A DNA stretch of 50,533 bases from Prorocentrum cordatum (lineage: Eukaryota; Sar; Dinophyceae; Prorocentrales; Prorocentraceae): positions 765,290 to 815,822 of the forward strand of contig CAUYUJ010014002.1 in assembly GCA_963575745.1 (NCBI GenBank), given 5' to 3'. Numbering within the stretch: position 1 is the stretch's first letter; the number at the start of each line of letters is the position of its first letter. The notes under the pieces are model-generated. The model was not told the DNA's origin. It ran no database searches and saw only the letters and a program-made list of their open reading frames with translations. The position numbers and the translations under genes were made by a program. Positions 32,131 to 43,264 of the stretch are shown piece after piece.

Positions 32131-33110
32131 TGCTGTCCTTGGCCTCAGGCTTCCGACCTGAGGCTGGGTTTTTAGAGGAGGCGGCCGTTCTTTGCCCTGA
32201 GGTTTAGCCCGAACGTTTCCCGAGCTCAGCTGGACTTCAAGGTTAAGAAGTTCGGGGGCGTGGGCTTTCCCTTGCCCAGGTTTGTGCCGCAAGCCGCGTA
32301 AGCCCGCGTGGCTGCTTCGGGCCAGGCGCCCTCCAGATGGAGGCTTGGCCTGCGCCCTTTGTTGTATGGTCCTTGGTATGCGCGCTCCTTGTTAATTCCT
32401 TCGCATCTGCTTTCGGGGATCTTCATCCATTCTTCCTCGGCCTCGTCCGTCCTGAGCCCAAGCCCCAAGGTTGAACGAGGAGGAGGAGGAGGAGGAGGAA
32501 CAGGAGGGCGAGCACTTCTTCCCCGCTCCGCTCTCCCTCCTCTCCCTGTGCTCCTTTTTTCCCTCTCCTCCCTGTCTTCATGTCTCCCCATCTACTTTTG
32601 GAGCACGTGTCAAGACTTTGCGAACAAGCATGCGAAACCCGCAGAGGGCCGCCGCAAACTTGCGAGACACGTCGCGCCGCGCCCCCCCTCCCGGAAAACC
32701 CGTTAGCCCCTAGCTCCGTGGAACTTCATGGGCATCCCCGAGATCCCAAGAGCCCCCGAGCACCCCAGAGCTTCTAGCCTCGCGCTTCCGAGCACCCCTT
32801 TCTTGAATTTGTCGATCCCCACAGACCATAGAACCCCTCTCGCCCCCGTCGCACTGAAGCCATCCAGAAAACCCTCCGAACAGTTCCTCCGCTCCCCGTC
32901 CTCATCCCTGTGACTCCTCCCTCGCCACGCCTCTCGTACATCCCTCCTCCTCTTCCCACCTGTTGCGGGCTGTCCAGCAGCCCCTTCTCTAGACCGAGGC
33001 CGACCGACTGGCACCCTCCTGGTCCTTCCCGTTGGTGCTCCTTCTTCTGCAGCTGCTGCAGGGCACCGAGTAGCGAGGCGAGGCCCTCAGCCGAGACACG
33101 GAAAGAGCAG
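32131..33110. other. Unassigned stretch
   Basis: A short GGA run at 32478-32500 is the only clear feature. No supported gene. Confidence 0.5.
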
Positions 33111-33270
33111 GTGGCGACATCCGAACCCTACCCCCGCCAACCATCGATTATCTTGAACCGATGGGAGGCGGGGGTAGGGTTTGGACTTCGCCACGTGTTC
33201 GACGAAATCCGAACCCTACCCCCGCCGCCCATCGAACTGTCTGAATTGTAGGGCTTGGATCTCGCCGCCG
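33111..33270. repeat. Two adjacent hairpins with CGAACCCTACCCC arms
   Basis: Left arm 33111-33146 (GTGGCGACATCCGAACCCTA...) pairs with 33159-33194. A direct copy of the left arm at 33200-33235 faces a decayed inverted arm at about 33248-33270 (GTAGGGCTTGGATCTCGCCG). Confidence 0.8.
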
Positions 33271-33289
33271 ACAGAGGAGAACGACGACG

Positions 33290-33655
33290 ACGACGACCAC
33301 CACCACCACCACCACGACGAAGACCACGATGACGAGAGCGACGGCGACGGCGACGATGGCGACGACAACGACACCTGGGCATCCACCGAGTTGGTTTTTC
33401 ATTTTACGGCCCCAGAGGCCCCGATCGTTTCCCACCACGACGAAGACCACGATGACGAAAGCGACGGCGACGGCGACGATGGCGACTACAACGACACCTG
33501 GGCATCCACCGAGTTGGTTTTTCATTTTACGGCCCCAGAGGCCCCGATCGTTTCCCACCACGACGAAGACCACGATGACGAGAGCGACGGCGACGGCGAC
33601 GATGGCGACGACAACGACACCTGGGCTTCCACCGATTTGTTTTTTTTGATTTTAC
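33290..33655. repeat. 123-bp minisatellite, three copies
   Basis: CCACGACGAAG recurs at 33312, 33435 and 33558, exactly 123 bp apart. As 123 is 41 codons, frames stay open on both strands (a plus-strand repeat rich in Asp/His, a Val-rich one on the minus strand). I treat these as repeat products. Confidence 0.93.
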
Positions 33656-33814
33656 GGCCCCCGAGGCCCCGATCCTTTTCCCCAGGAGTGGCTCCTCGTC
33701 CCCCATCGCAGTTTTGCTGGTCCCGCGGGGCCCGAGAACGGCCCCTGCAGGGGCCGGAGTCCATGGAAGGCCACGGGATATCGGAACGGCATGATCGGAC
33801 ACGTGCTCCTTCGA

Positions 33815-33922
33815 ACGAAGGATTGCAAACAAACGAAGGATTGCAAAAAAAACCCGAAGGATTGCAAAAAACCCTTAGCCGAAGGATTGCAAAACCCCGA
33901 AGGGTTTTTTTGCAATCCTTAG
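33815..33922. repeat. GAAGGATTGCAAAAA cluster with inverted copies, locus 1
   Basis: Several direct GAAGGATTGCAAAA units end in an inverted TTTTTTTGCAATCCTTAG, forming a foldback. Same unit as 40040-40172. Confidence 0.88.
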
Positions 33923-33927
33923 CACCG

Positions 33928-34286
33928 AGAAAACGCACGGCTCGTTCGGTACACACGATCCCCGAGAACGATCTGCACAGCGGCACGTGCGCGGCCCAGA
34001 GAGGGGCGGGCGCAGCCGGCGGCACGTGCGCGAAGATCGGGGTCAGTCTGAGCAGGTCCAGGAGTGAGGCGTAGGTGCCTTCCATATCTTTCGGTATTGA
34101 GACTCCTGGCAGCGGGCCATCTTGGAGCACTCTTGGGGCAATTCTGGAGGCCTTTGAGGTGTTCTTGAGCTCCTCGTTGGAATCTTGGGGCCCTCTTGGC
34201 GTGCCCCGGGAGATCGGCACGAGAAAGCACACGGCCCGCGTTGGGTACACACATGATCCCCGAGGACGGTCTGCGTACAGCGGCAC
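33928..34286 (+). repeat. Direct repeat of about 60 bp, 300 bp apart
   Basis: 33928-33985 and 34221-34286 share CACGGC(T/C)CG, GGTACACAC, GATCCCCGAG(A/G)ACG and CTGC...ACAGCGGCAC. Confidence 0.75.
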
Positions 34287-34289
34287 CAA

Positions 34290-35150
34290 CAAAAACTTGG
34301 GACGACGAGAGGCGACGAGGGCGACGAGGGCGTCGGCGACGACGGCGACGACTGCGACGACTGCGACGAGGGCGTCGAGGGCGTCGGTGGCGTCGGCGGC
34401 GGCGGCGGCGATCGTCAGCCGGGAGGGGCGGCGCCGGGCGGAGGCGGCGGCGGGCCTGCCCGGCAGCCCGGGGCCGGCGCCGGGGCCGACGGCCGAGCGG
34501 CCGCCGAGGAGGCGAGCGGCCTGCTCGCGCGTGTTTTTTTTTCCTTGGCTCGAGGATCCTCGAGAGGCTCCTCGCCGGGGGGGGGCGAGCGAGGGCGCGA
34601 GGGCGCGGGGGCGCGAGGGCGAGGAGGGGCGTGGGCGACGAGGGCGTCGGGGGGGAAGGGGGTGCGGCGGCAAGGGCGGGGAGGGCAGAGGCGAGGAGGG
34701 GCGGGGGAGGCGAGGAGGGCCGATGATCCAGGATGCTCCTCGACGGTCCTCGCCGGAAAAAAAACAGAACACGCACCGCGTCCTCGCCGGAGAGGCCCTC
34801 CCCGCGGGGGCCGTGGAAAACAAAGAAAACAATGCCTTTTTTGTGGGTGGATCTCTCAGGCTCTCCGCCGCCTCGCGTGGCGAGCAGGGGCGCAGCAGAG
34901 CCACAGGGAAGCGCGGCATTGACAGTGTAGCTCCCCGCGCACGTGACACATGGTGACGAGCAAGAAGACAGCAAAGCCCCAGGACAGCGTGGCGCTGACA
35001 GTGTAGCTCAACATCGATACGACACGGAAGCCTGGCCCTGGGAAACGGGCCGGGCTTCCCTTGGTCCCCGCACGGACGAACGCAAGACATCGGATGTCTG
35101 GGGAGTGCCCCTTCTCCGGAGTGGCCTTCCCGGGAGCCAGGCGCCCACAG
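34290..35150. other. Very GC-rich stretch without a supported gene
   Basis: GAC/GGC-rich to about 34400, then G-rich to 34720. A weak inverted pair lies around poly-T (34530) and poly-A (34757). CTGACAGTGTAGCTC-type sequence repeats at about 34918 and 34993. Long opposing frames reflect GC content. Confidence 0.45.
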
Positions 35151-35154
35151 AAGT

Positions 35155-35320
35155 ATCAGGAGGGAACAAAAACACAGACACCATTAATCGTCGATCCCCA
35201 GGAAAATATAGGAAAATATGGGAAGTTGGGGGAAGACGAAAACCCAGTAAATATGTGGAAAAATATCGGGAATCCTGTTATTTGTGTGTATTTATGTGTG
35301 TGTCCCAGGGCCCCGTTAAA
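35155..35320 (+). mobile_element. 156-bp family, copy 2
   Basis: Shares AACACAGACACCATTAATCG, AAAATATGGGAAGT, GGAAGACGAAAACCCAG and GTGTGTCCCAGGGCCCC with the other copies. No clear target duplication. Confidence 0.8.
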
Positions 35321-35389
35321 GTAGAGGCGGCCGAGAGTCGTCAGTGCTGGCTTGGGGGGGCCCGGCCTCGGGCCACGGGGCCGCGTCAA

Positions 35390-35690
35390 GGACAGCTCGG
35401 GGCGGAAAGCGGGCCCTATGGAGTCGGGGGCGGCCAGCACAAGGGGAGAGTGACGACTGGATGGGGGGGGGGGACTCCTGTCCAGGTCCTCGATGCCTCC
35501 CCAGATTTCCTGCGGCCTCTCCTCATTTTCACTGCGTCCCCGGCCCCCCTTATTGGGCCACGCACGTGCCTCGGGCCATGATTTGCGAGCCCCCCTCTCC
35601 TCCGCCTCCGCCTCCGCCTCCGCCTCCTCCTCCTCCTCCTCCTCCTCCTCCTCCTCCTCCTTGGACGCCCCCCTCCAGGACGCCCCCGAT
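35390..35690 (+). repeat. Dispersed repeat, partner of 43265-43475
   Basis: Shared in order: GCGGAAA, a GTGACGACT/GTGATGACT block followed by a G run, CAGATTTC, TTTCA(C/T)TGCGTCCC, GGGCC(A/G)CGCAC(G/A)TGC and CATGATTTGC. It includes a TCC tract at 35600-35665 absent from the partner. Confidence 0.7.
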
Positions 35691-35800
35691 GGAGAAGGGG
35701 GCAGGGGTCCAAGGGCCCACGCACGGGAGGATCTGAGCTCCTGACGTCGGAGTTCGAGGCGGGCCAGTCGCACTAGCTGGCGCGCACGCGTTGCCCCCAC

Positions 35801-35956
35801 GAAAAGAAACACACAGACACAATTAATCCTCGATTCCCCAGAAAATATGGGAAAATATGGGAAGTGGGGGGGAAGACAGAAACCGAGAAAATATGCGAAA
35901 ATATGGGGGATATTTTTATTTGTGTGTATTTATTTGTGTGTCCCAGTTCCCCTTCA
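35801..35956 (+). mobile_element. 156-bp family, copy 3, with 13-bp target duplication
   Basis: Flanked by the perfect direct repeat GCGTTGCCCCCAC (35788-35800 and 35957-35969). Begins GAAAAGAAACACACAGACAC and ends CAGTTCCCCTTCA. Ends are loosely inverted (ACACA-rich left, TGTGTG-rich right). No pol III A/B boxes recognised and no coding capacity. Confidence 0.9.
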
Positions 35957-35969
35957 GCGTTGCCCCCAC

Positions 35970-37030
35970 CTCCCACCTCCACGGCCCCTCGACGCTTCCC
36001 TGGGCTTTGGGGTGGCCAGTGGAACATATTGAGCCGGCTCGGATGCTCTTCAGACCGCACAGGCGAGCGATCTTACGACATACATCAAGCTAAGTGTTCG
36101 AGATGATGTTGTCCATTGGACTGGCCCCCAGGCCCTTCGAGACGGCCCAAGTGACCTCCAGGAGAGGCCCAGGATTGCATTCCGGGGCTATCGCAGGACA
36201 CGTGGGAACTGCGGTCTCCCAACCACGCCTCCAGAGCTTCGTGGGAAGTCACGCGGGGATTCTCAGACGCGCCCAGAAGCAAGCAAGAATTCTGAGAATC
36301 TTGGGTCTGGTTCCGGCAATAGCGCTTACGGATCTCAGCGCAGAGAAAAGGAGGAGGTCTGTAGTCACTCTACTTCGTGCATGGGGAGCACCGTGGCAGA
36401 TATACATCAGCTTGTGATTACCATGCTGAATCAGTTTGTCTGGGGTTGGAAGTCAAGGTCCATCATGCGAGATGCCACTCTCACCAATCGACTTAGCACC
36501 ATCATGGGGCACATTGGTTCCAAGTCGGAGTGCGTATGCGTGGTGCCACAAACAGTATTGTTCCTTCACCCTTCCACATCGTCTACTTGTTTCCTGGCGC
36601 TTCGATGTGTATGTGGACTTCACGAATCTTGCAATCTCAATTCACTTTCCTGGGCTGAACGGGAGTGCGCTCCCTTGTCTGAATATGCTTCGTTCCGCCC
36701 CGTCGTTTCGATGTGTGGCGGTGGCCAACCGCTGCTTACGCGTGGTAGCTGCCGTCTGCATAGGATGTTGGAGCTTCTTATGTTCATCGATCTTGCCGTT
36801 GCTTCAGGAAGTTCCCTTCCACCGATTCGTTGTGTGGATGCAGCGCATCTACGAAGAGGGCCTTGGCGACCTCAGCTTGCAGGACAAAGACAGCGAGGCC
36901 ACCTTTTGAATGGGGCCGCCCGTCTGCCGTTCGACGTGGCAGCGCCGCCGTGCGTGACACATCAAAAGGCTGGTTGGTTTCGGGCCAGCTCTATGGTCGA
37001 TTGCGCTTGGGAGCCCTGGTGTCCCTCGCC
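35970..37030. other. Unassigned, lower-GC stretch
   Basis: Less GC-rich than the surroundings. Several 100-260 codon frames overlap in different phases, none with a recognisable domain; the one at 36436-36909 is the most protein-like, but I cannot support it. Confidence 0.4.
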
Positions 37031-37044
37031 TTCTAATCTCAGGA

Positions 37045-37200
37045 GGGAAAGAAACACACAGACACAATTAATCGGCGATTCCCAGAAAATATGGGAAAAT
37101 ATGGGAAGTGGGGGGGAAGACAAAAACTTAGAAAATATGGGAAACTATGGGGGATAGTTTTATTTGTGTGTATTTATTTGTGTGTCTCAGTTCCCCTTCA
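37045..37200 (+). mobile_element. 156-bp family, copy 4, with 11-bp target duplication
   Basis: Flanked by the perfect direct repeat TAATCTCAGGA (37034-37044 and 37201-37211). Begins GGGAAAGAAACACACAGACA and ends CTCAGTTCCCCTTCA. Exactly the same length as copy 3. Confidence 0.9.
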
Positions 37201-37211
37201 TAATCTCAGGA

Positions 37212-38028
37212 CCCCATTGACCAGATTACCCGGGGGACTCTGGCTTTTCATGCAGACAACCACTTGAAGTTCTTGTAAAAAATGGGTACGGTAAGCATGC
37301 TGCTTGCCATTGCTCTGCACGTTTAGGTTTCCCGCCGAACTCGAATTCAGCATCAAGATTTAGACCGTACCATCATCGGGCTTTGGTTCGGAAACATGCG
37401 CAGCCACATCGCGGCAACATCGAACACCGAGTCTTGACGATTCGTATATCAGCACCAGTTCATGCCAGCTCACAGGCAAGATGTCGTGAGAAAGGAAGCC
37501 GACGATCATCGATGACCTGTTGAGGGGGTATTTGTCAAACCGAACCTGGGATCAGCCCCCGCAGCCCCCTAACATGCCAGACTAGGGGTCCTCAGAGAGC
37601 AGGAAGCACGCCATACAATGCCTCATTCAACAGGGGTTGGTCTCTCACAGGAAAGGGACCAACATAAGGGCTGTGGTGCTTGGTTTGGGCAATTGTTTCG
37701 TTGCTCGTTTTAGATGTTGTTTCGTATGTGTTCCGTGTTATCTGTACGTCTCAGTTTATTGCGTTTGTGTGTATCATGCGTTGGGGCGAGTTTTCCCTCT
37801 CGTGTTGTGTGGGTGCGTCTCCGAGGTTGCAGTGCGTGTGTTGTTTTCGTTTGCTGTGGTCCCTGCACAGTGCGTTTCGTGTCACAGTTGGTTTCGCGCC
37901 ATCGTTGCTCGCCGATTTTCCCATTGCGTTTGATAGTGGTACGACTTACTTGATTACACATATTGGTTTTGTGTTCTCTTTGTCGGTTTCGTTTACGTTC
38001 TGTTGTTTCCCGAAGTCATTGATTCAGG
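37212..38028. other. Unassigned T-rich stretch
   Basis: From about 37630 the plus strand is rich in GTTT/TTCG. A frame from 37680 runs through the hAT-like element to 38525, so it is unlikely to be a gene. Confidence 0.45.
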
Positions 38029-38172
38029 CAGGGCTCGAGCTAAACGGTGTTTTGGCAATTTCGTGGACCGTTTTCGTTTTGGCTTCGTTTTGCAGCAAGT
38101 GTGGAACGAAGACAGACCTAGGGATAACGAAAACAAAACGAACATGGAAAACACTGTTTAACTCGAGCCCTG
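38029..38172. mobile_element. hAT-like MITE (144 bp)
   Basis: Terminal inverted repeats CAGGGCTCGAGCTAAACGGT and, from the right, CAGGGCTCGAGTTAAACAGT (two differences in 20). Flanked by GATTCAGG (38021-38028) and GGTTCAGG (38173-38180), an 8-bp duplication with one difference. A CAGGG start and 8-bp duplication are hAT hallmarks. Confidence 0.8.
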
Positions 38173-39149
38173 GGTTCAGGTACGTCCTCAAGCCTGCCAA
38201 TGAGCCTCGTGAGGTCCATGCTGAGGCCCAGAATGCCAGTGGAACACAGGTGACAACCGGACAATCGCCCCGCCTGGCTCGCTCAGCTCACAAGGGGGCC
38301 CGCGGACGGGCAGGGCGCCCCCAAACTGGGCGTGAGCACCTCATTCGGTCCATTCGCAGTCTGGGTCTCAACAAGAGCGATATATGGGAAAACTTTCTGT
38401 TGATCCGTGGGTCGAGAGCGCACCTCTTCCGGTCGAAGCTAAGCGGGCCGCGCACAGCTTTAATTGACAGAGGGGGGAAGGCAGAAGAAGGGGCCTCAGC
38501 TATATGGGAAAACATTGGGCGATAAAATTGCGCACGCGTGCATGCTTAGTCGGCGCCATATGCGATATGAGAACCACTCGTAATGGGCAAACGTGTTTCG
38601 GGTGATCCCCCCGTCTGTGCGTCACCTGCGAGGTGAGACCTTAGCACGCCGATGGGGTTCCGGATCCCCCGGGTCGCGCGCAGTAGGAGTTGCCTTGTGT
38701 TGAACAGTGCATCATCTCATGGCCGGGCCCAGAATGCGAGTGGAACATTCGGTGTCCCCACAGTTGTATTCGAAGTTGATTCTGCATTGTTGGGATGATT
38801 CTCATGTCGCCACACGTGCGCGCGCACGCGCGCACACTAAGACACGAATGTGTTTCTATGATTATGTGGTTGGTGTTTCTTAGATTGTAGGTTATGTCGA
38901 AGCGGGGGGGGGGGATTGTGTGGGGCTCTGCCGTCTTGGCCTCGCAGCCTTGGAAGGCTCGAGTCGGGTGGTTCAGTGGGCCTGCAGGAGTCCTAAAGCG
39001 CGCCCCCGGCGGGCGGCGAGACGTGGGCCTCCCGTGGTGTCTTATGGCATGGCGCGGGCCTGGCCGGCGGAGCCGTCGGCTGGCTCCCTGCGTTGGGTGG
39101 AGGGCCGGAGGAGGCCCCCGAGCCCGCAGGATCGGCGCACCTAGCTAAG
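38173..39149. other. Unassigned stretch
   Basis: Holds an alternating CG/CA purine-pyrimidine run at about 38812-38838, a candidate Z-DNA segment, and TATATGGGAAAAC twice (about 38382 and 38501). No supported gene. Confidence 0.5.
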
Positions 39150-39638
39150 CCCTCGGGCCCAGCGGTGTCCCGTGGTGTCCGGTGGTGTCCCTTTTGAATG
39201 AGATCGATAGTGAGGCCGATACTGAGATCGATACTGGAATCGATGTGGCGCCCCGAGGTGTCCCGTGGTGTCCCGCGGTGTCCCCAAAATTGAGATCGAT
39301 AGTGAGATCGATGGTGAGATCGACAGGTGTCCCGTGGTGTCCCGTGGTGTCCCGATGAGTGAGATCGATCGTGAGATCGATACTGAGACCGATGTGGTGC
39401 TCCGAGGTGTCCCGTGGTGTCCCGTGATGTCCTATGGTGTCCCGTTGAGTGAGATCGGTAGTGAGATCGATAGTGAGACCGATAGTGAGATCGAGAGGTG
39501 CCCAGCAGTGTCCCGTGGTGTCCCGTGGTGTCCCGTTGAGTGAGATCGATGATGAGATCGATGGTGAGATCGACAAGTGTCCCGTGGTATCCCGTGGTGT
39601 CCCGTCGAGTGAGATCGATAGTGAGATCGATTGAGTCA
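39150..39638. repeat. Composite minisatellite, GTGTCCCGTG plus GAGATCGAT units
   Basis: About five units near 100 bp, each with several GGTGTCCCGTG copies followed by several GATAGTGAGATC copies. Frames rich in Glu/Ile/Asp/Ser are artefacts. Confidence 0.93.
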
Positions 39639-40039
39639 GATGTTGGTGCCCCCCCCCCCTCTCCCCCCCTCCCCCCACAACCTCCTCATCACCCGAAGGG
39701 TGGTCGTATAGGTATTATACAGGCTCCAGCATCTGAAAGTGGCATTATGCCTTGGACTTCCTTTCAAACATTCCAGGTCGATTTCCAGGGCGATCTGAAG
39801 TTTTGCCATGCCGTCTGAAAGTGGCGATTTCGTTTGTGACGTGCTCGGGCAAATTCACATCGATGATCATGTCCCTTGAGAGTTGCGAAACCCTTTCGGG
39901 GTTACCTCAACACATCATCTGTACTGGCCTCGTTCGGGGTAGTCGGTTTCCCCAAGTGCGCGCACGATTCTGAACAGAACTTCCCGCTGCAATGCTCAGC
40001 GCCCTGAGGTGCCGTGCCGTTCCGTCGTCCGTTCCATGG
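39639..40039. other. Unassigned stretch
   Basis: C-rich at the left, then ordinary sequence containing two ATCTGAAAGTGGC/GTCTGAAAGTGGC copies about 80 bp apart. No supported gene. Confidence 0.5.
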
Positions 40040-40172
40040 GCGAAGGATTGCAAAAAAACCCAGGATTGCACGAAGGATTGCAACAAAACGAAGGATTGCA
40101 AAAAACCCTTCGGTTTTTAGCAACCCTTCGTTTTTTTGCAACCCTTCGGCTTTTTTTTGCAATCCTTCGTTC
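40040..40172. repeat. GAAGGATTGCAAAAA cluster with inverted copies, locus 2
   Basis: Direct GAAGGATTGCAAAAAA units are followed by several inverted TTTTTTGCAA(T/C)CCTTCG units. Same unit as 33815-33922. Confidence 0.9.
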
Positions 40173-40285
40173 TTGGAGTCCTCTTGTGGTCGGTCCAAGG
40201 TCAGCGCTCGAGGGCCAATGGACAAGGAATGGAAGAGGCCCAGGGGCGGGCCCTTCGTGATCGCCCCGATCACAGCGTTTTTTTG

Positions 40286-40480
40286 AAGGCAGGAGTGGTA
40301 TTTTGCCCACTGCCAATGGCTATTCAAAGAGCGCACGTCATAATAGCAAATTGCCAATTTAAGGCAGGAGTGTTTTTTTCACGCGCTGACAACTGCCATA
40401 ACTGTCAATGGCTACCTACGCTGCATAACTGGTTAACCAGGCGAGCGGCATACTAGCAAATTGCCAACTGCCATAACTGC
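40286..40480. repeat. Tandem duplication of about 90-105 bp
   Basis: Two units begin AAGGCAGGAGTG (about 40287 and 40373) and end near TA(A/C)TAGCAAATTGCCAA. AACTGCCATAACTG repeats occur in the second. Confidence 0.75.
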
Positions 40481-43090
40481 CATAACCATAACGCAATTAT
40501 GGTTTACATGTGCATGTCATGGTGAGGCCCAGGAAACGATCGAACCGATTGGTTGTTACCTGTACCTTGCGAAGTTCGGTTGGCCGCTTCCGACTGGTGC
40601 TGACTGGTACGGTGCTGCGTGCGCGGACAAAAAGACAACCGAACAGCGCGGATGGTTTCACGATTTGGGTCCATGTGCCGAAGCCCAGAATACGGGTGAC
40701 AGATGCTTTGTTTTCACCATTTACCGTTCGAGGTTGCATTGGCAATTTCCGATTGAAATTCCTGATCTGGCGCCGTGTGCGCGCAGAAAGAGATGGTTTT
40801 GGCATGTCGAAAACCGAATGCTGATGCGCAACATACACGTGAAACAACTGGCTTGTTACATTGAATTTTCGGGTGGCGCACCCGTCCTTGGGCAACGTTC
40901 TGCGATGTGAGCGCGTCGTACGGGGAACGCAGTGGCTGGCAATGGCTCACCTCATGTTGAACCCCAGGGTGCAAACGAAACACTTGATTAGTCTAGACTC
41001 CACCCTGGATCGCTTCTCCGAGACCCATCAGCCCTGCCTACTAGCCTCAGCCCTTCAACCCTTGCTTCAGCTCTACAACGCTGTCCTGAACCCTGGCTCT
41101 GCCCCAGCCAGCGTTTCCGGGTCTTCGTTTTGATGTTCGTTTAGTTTCGTTGTTTGGATTTGTTGCGAGGTTCGTTGAGTTGTTCGTTGTGTCGTGTCGG
41201 TGAATTGAGACATCGTGCAAGTTCGCCGTAGTCGGTCGGCACCGGTTTCGTTTTGAACATTTCTTCTAGCGTTTGACACCGTGTCGCCTCCCGATGAAGG
41301 CGCAATTGTGTTTTAAGCGGTGGTTGGGTGGGTTCTTGCGGGAATCACCACGTCAGCTATCATGGCATCACGTTCGCACGATGTTTACTAAAACCTACGT
41401 CCTGGCATGACGATCCCTAACGAGCGGTGGGCCGCCATTTGTTGGGCTAAGCCATGTATGCATTTGCACAGGCTCATATGATAAGGATTGGCAGCAGTTT
41501 CCTCAAAACGATTACGAGGGTGAAGCCTGGTCCAAAGTTACAAGATACAGTGTGTCGGATTCCAGCCGTATGCGTTTGCAAGTGTCTCTTCGTTTGAATC
41601 CACGTTTTCATTATCGTGTTGCGACATGCTGGCGTATCCGCATGTGCATGTTCCTGCACGTGCACGTCTTCGTGTGAGGAGCTGGGCGCCAGGTCTGAGA
41701 TAGTCCCTGTGCGTGGCTACGGTTGTAATTAGCGCCCCTCGGGGCGGAATTTTTCGTTGGTGTTGTCGTCGCCCCGCGACCCGCGGCCGCCAGTCCCTCG
41801 CGACCCGCCGACATACCGGCTCCCGACCAGCCAGCACTTTGCTATGAGGCTTCAGATTGCCACGGCAGTTCGCTGCGCAATCATATGCTCGCGCGCGCAT
41901 GCACGCGCGTATGCACGCACACCTACGCGACGAACACGTCGTAAGGGCCAGTCCACCTCTCCCAAAGATTGTTCCCATCCTTCGTCCTTGCTTCCTCTCC
42001 CCCTTTTCTCTGATCTCCGCGTTGGCATCTCATCGCCCAGCCGAGGCAGAGGCCATGGTAACCCTCGGGGAGTTGGAGCACTACTCTGGCTTCGTGGTGG
42101 GCGGGAGGAATGATCAGGAAGCGAGGTGGGACGCGGACTGGAATCTCTACCGCCTGGTTGCATGACAGTTTGGGCGTCGAGAAGAGGAGTTTCCCCGATT
42201 GCGCGCATTTCTTCAGATGCGCACGTGGTGCGTGAGGGCCCAAGGCGAATCCCTGTAGGAGACGGAACACGTAGGATGGTTGCGCATTGGGCTTGCGCCA
42301 GGTCCTCTTCCTAGTATGCGGTGTCCCCGATCATCTTGTAAGCCATTGCGTAGCCTTACTTGGTCCCCGGGATGCGCGGCTCTTTGCGAATTCATTACCC
42401 AGCTTGGTTCCGTGTTTTATGTGCTCGGTCAGAAGGCAATCCAGACGTGTTTCCCAATGTTGTCCAGGCGTTGCCCCCCATGCCTTGGATATCAGGTTCG
42501 TGATTCAGTGTCACGCCCCGCCTCCTGCCTCATCCTTGCCTCACTCAGACTCAGTCGAACTCGGACCGCTCCCACGCTGGTTCACTCATACTCGCCCAGT
42601 CCCAGACCCACTCATAAGCAGACTCACTCACATTCAGTCGCGCCCGTCTAGGCCCACTAATAACCAGACGCGCTCACACTCAGAACCTTAATGCGCGGAG
42701 AAGCTCGAGCGCGATGTCGGGGTGGAAGTAGCCCGCGCGGACCAGCCCCAGCAGCGCGCCGATGGACTTCTCGTCGGTGAGACCGTGCGTGGGGTCGATC
42801 GATCACGGGGTCGATGGACCAGACATCGACCTCGAAGCCCTCGGCCTCGGTCCTGCGCGGCGCCTCCCGGCAAACAGGTCGACTGCCCGAGAGACGCGTC
42901 GAGCGGGTGAAGTCGGAGGCGGTGTCTCAGCCTCGGTCAGCTCGTGCGAGTCGTAGGCGCACCCACCCACGTGCGGGACCCACGCATCCTCCTCTTTCAT
43001 CCTCCTCTCGGTAGGTGTGGGTGTCATCGGTCGCGATGGTCCAGCCCCGGCACAGCGCATCGCCGCGGATCTCGCCCAGCGCCGCGTAGG
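40481..43090. other. Long stretch without a supported gene
   Basis: Near-average composition with frames up to about 150 codons but no recognisable domain. A T/G-rich patch lies at 41130-41260, an alternating CG/CA run at 41885-41925 and CTCACTCA-type repeats at 42540-42640. The minus strand around 42690-43080 is open in places, but I could not read a protein from it. Confidence 0.45.
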
Positions 43091-43095
43091 TTGAA

Positions 43096-43255
43096 GTCGG
43101 GCCTGTCCGTCTTCAGGAAGAGTATTCAAAAATATGCAACAAATAGTCCGGGGGCAATCATGCTGTGAGTGTAGGGTGAGCGTCTGTGGAGCATGCTTTG
43201 ACTACTGCTAAATGCTTCGTCGGAAATCCGCCTGTGGGAGGACATGCCCGGCCTG
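43096..43255. mobile_element. TTAA-type MITE, diverged copy
   Basis: Left end GTCGGGCCTGTCC and right end TTCGTCGGAAATCCGCCTGT...GCCCGGCC match the family; CAACAAATAGTC in the interior also matches. TTAA is not preserved (TTGAA on the left). Confidence 0.65.
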
Positions 43256-43264
43256 AGGCGCAGG

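Noticed and set aside
35801-37200. 156-bp elements as introners
   Set aside because: Copy 4 could use CAG|GA at its duplication, but copy 3 has no AG in its duplication and no host gene is visible around either.
37680-38525. 281-codon plus-strand frame
   Set aside because: It crosses the whole hAT-like element and has no domain; it is better explained by T-rich sequence with few stops.
40461-40910. 149-codon plus-strand frame
   Set aside because: Overlapped by equally long frames on the other strand, with no recognisable motif.
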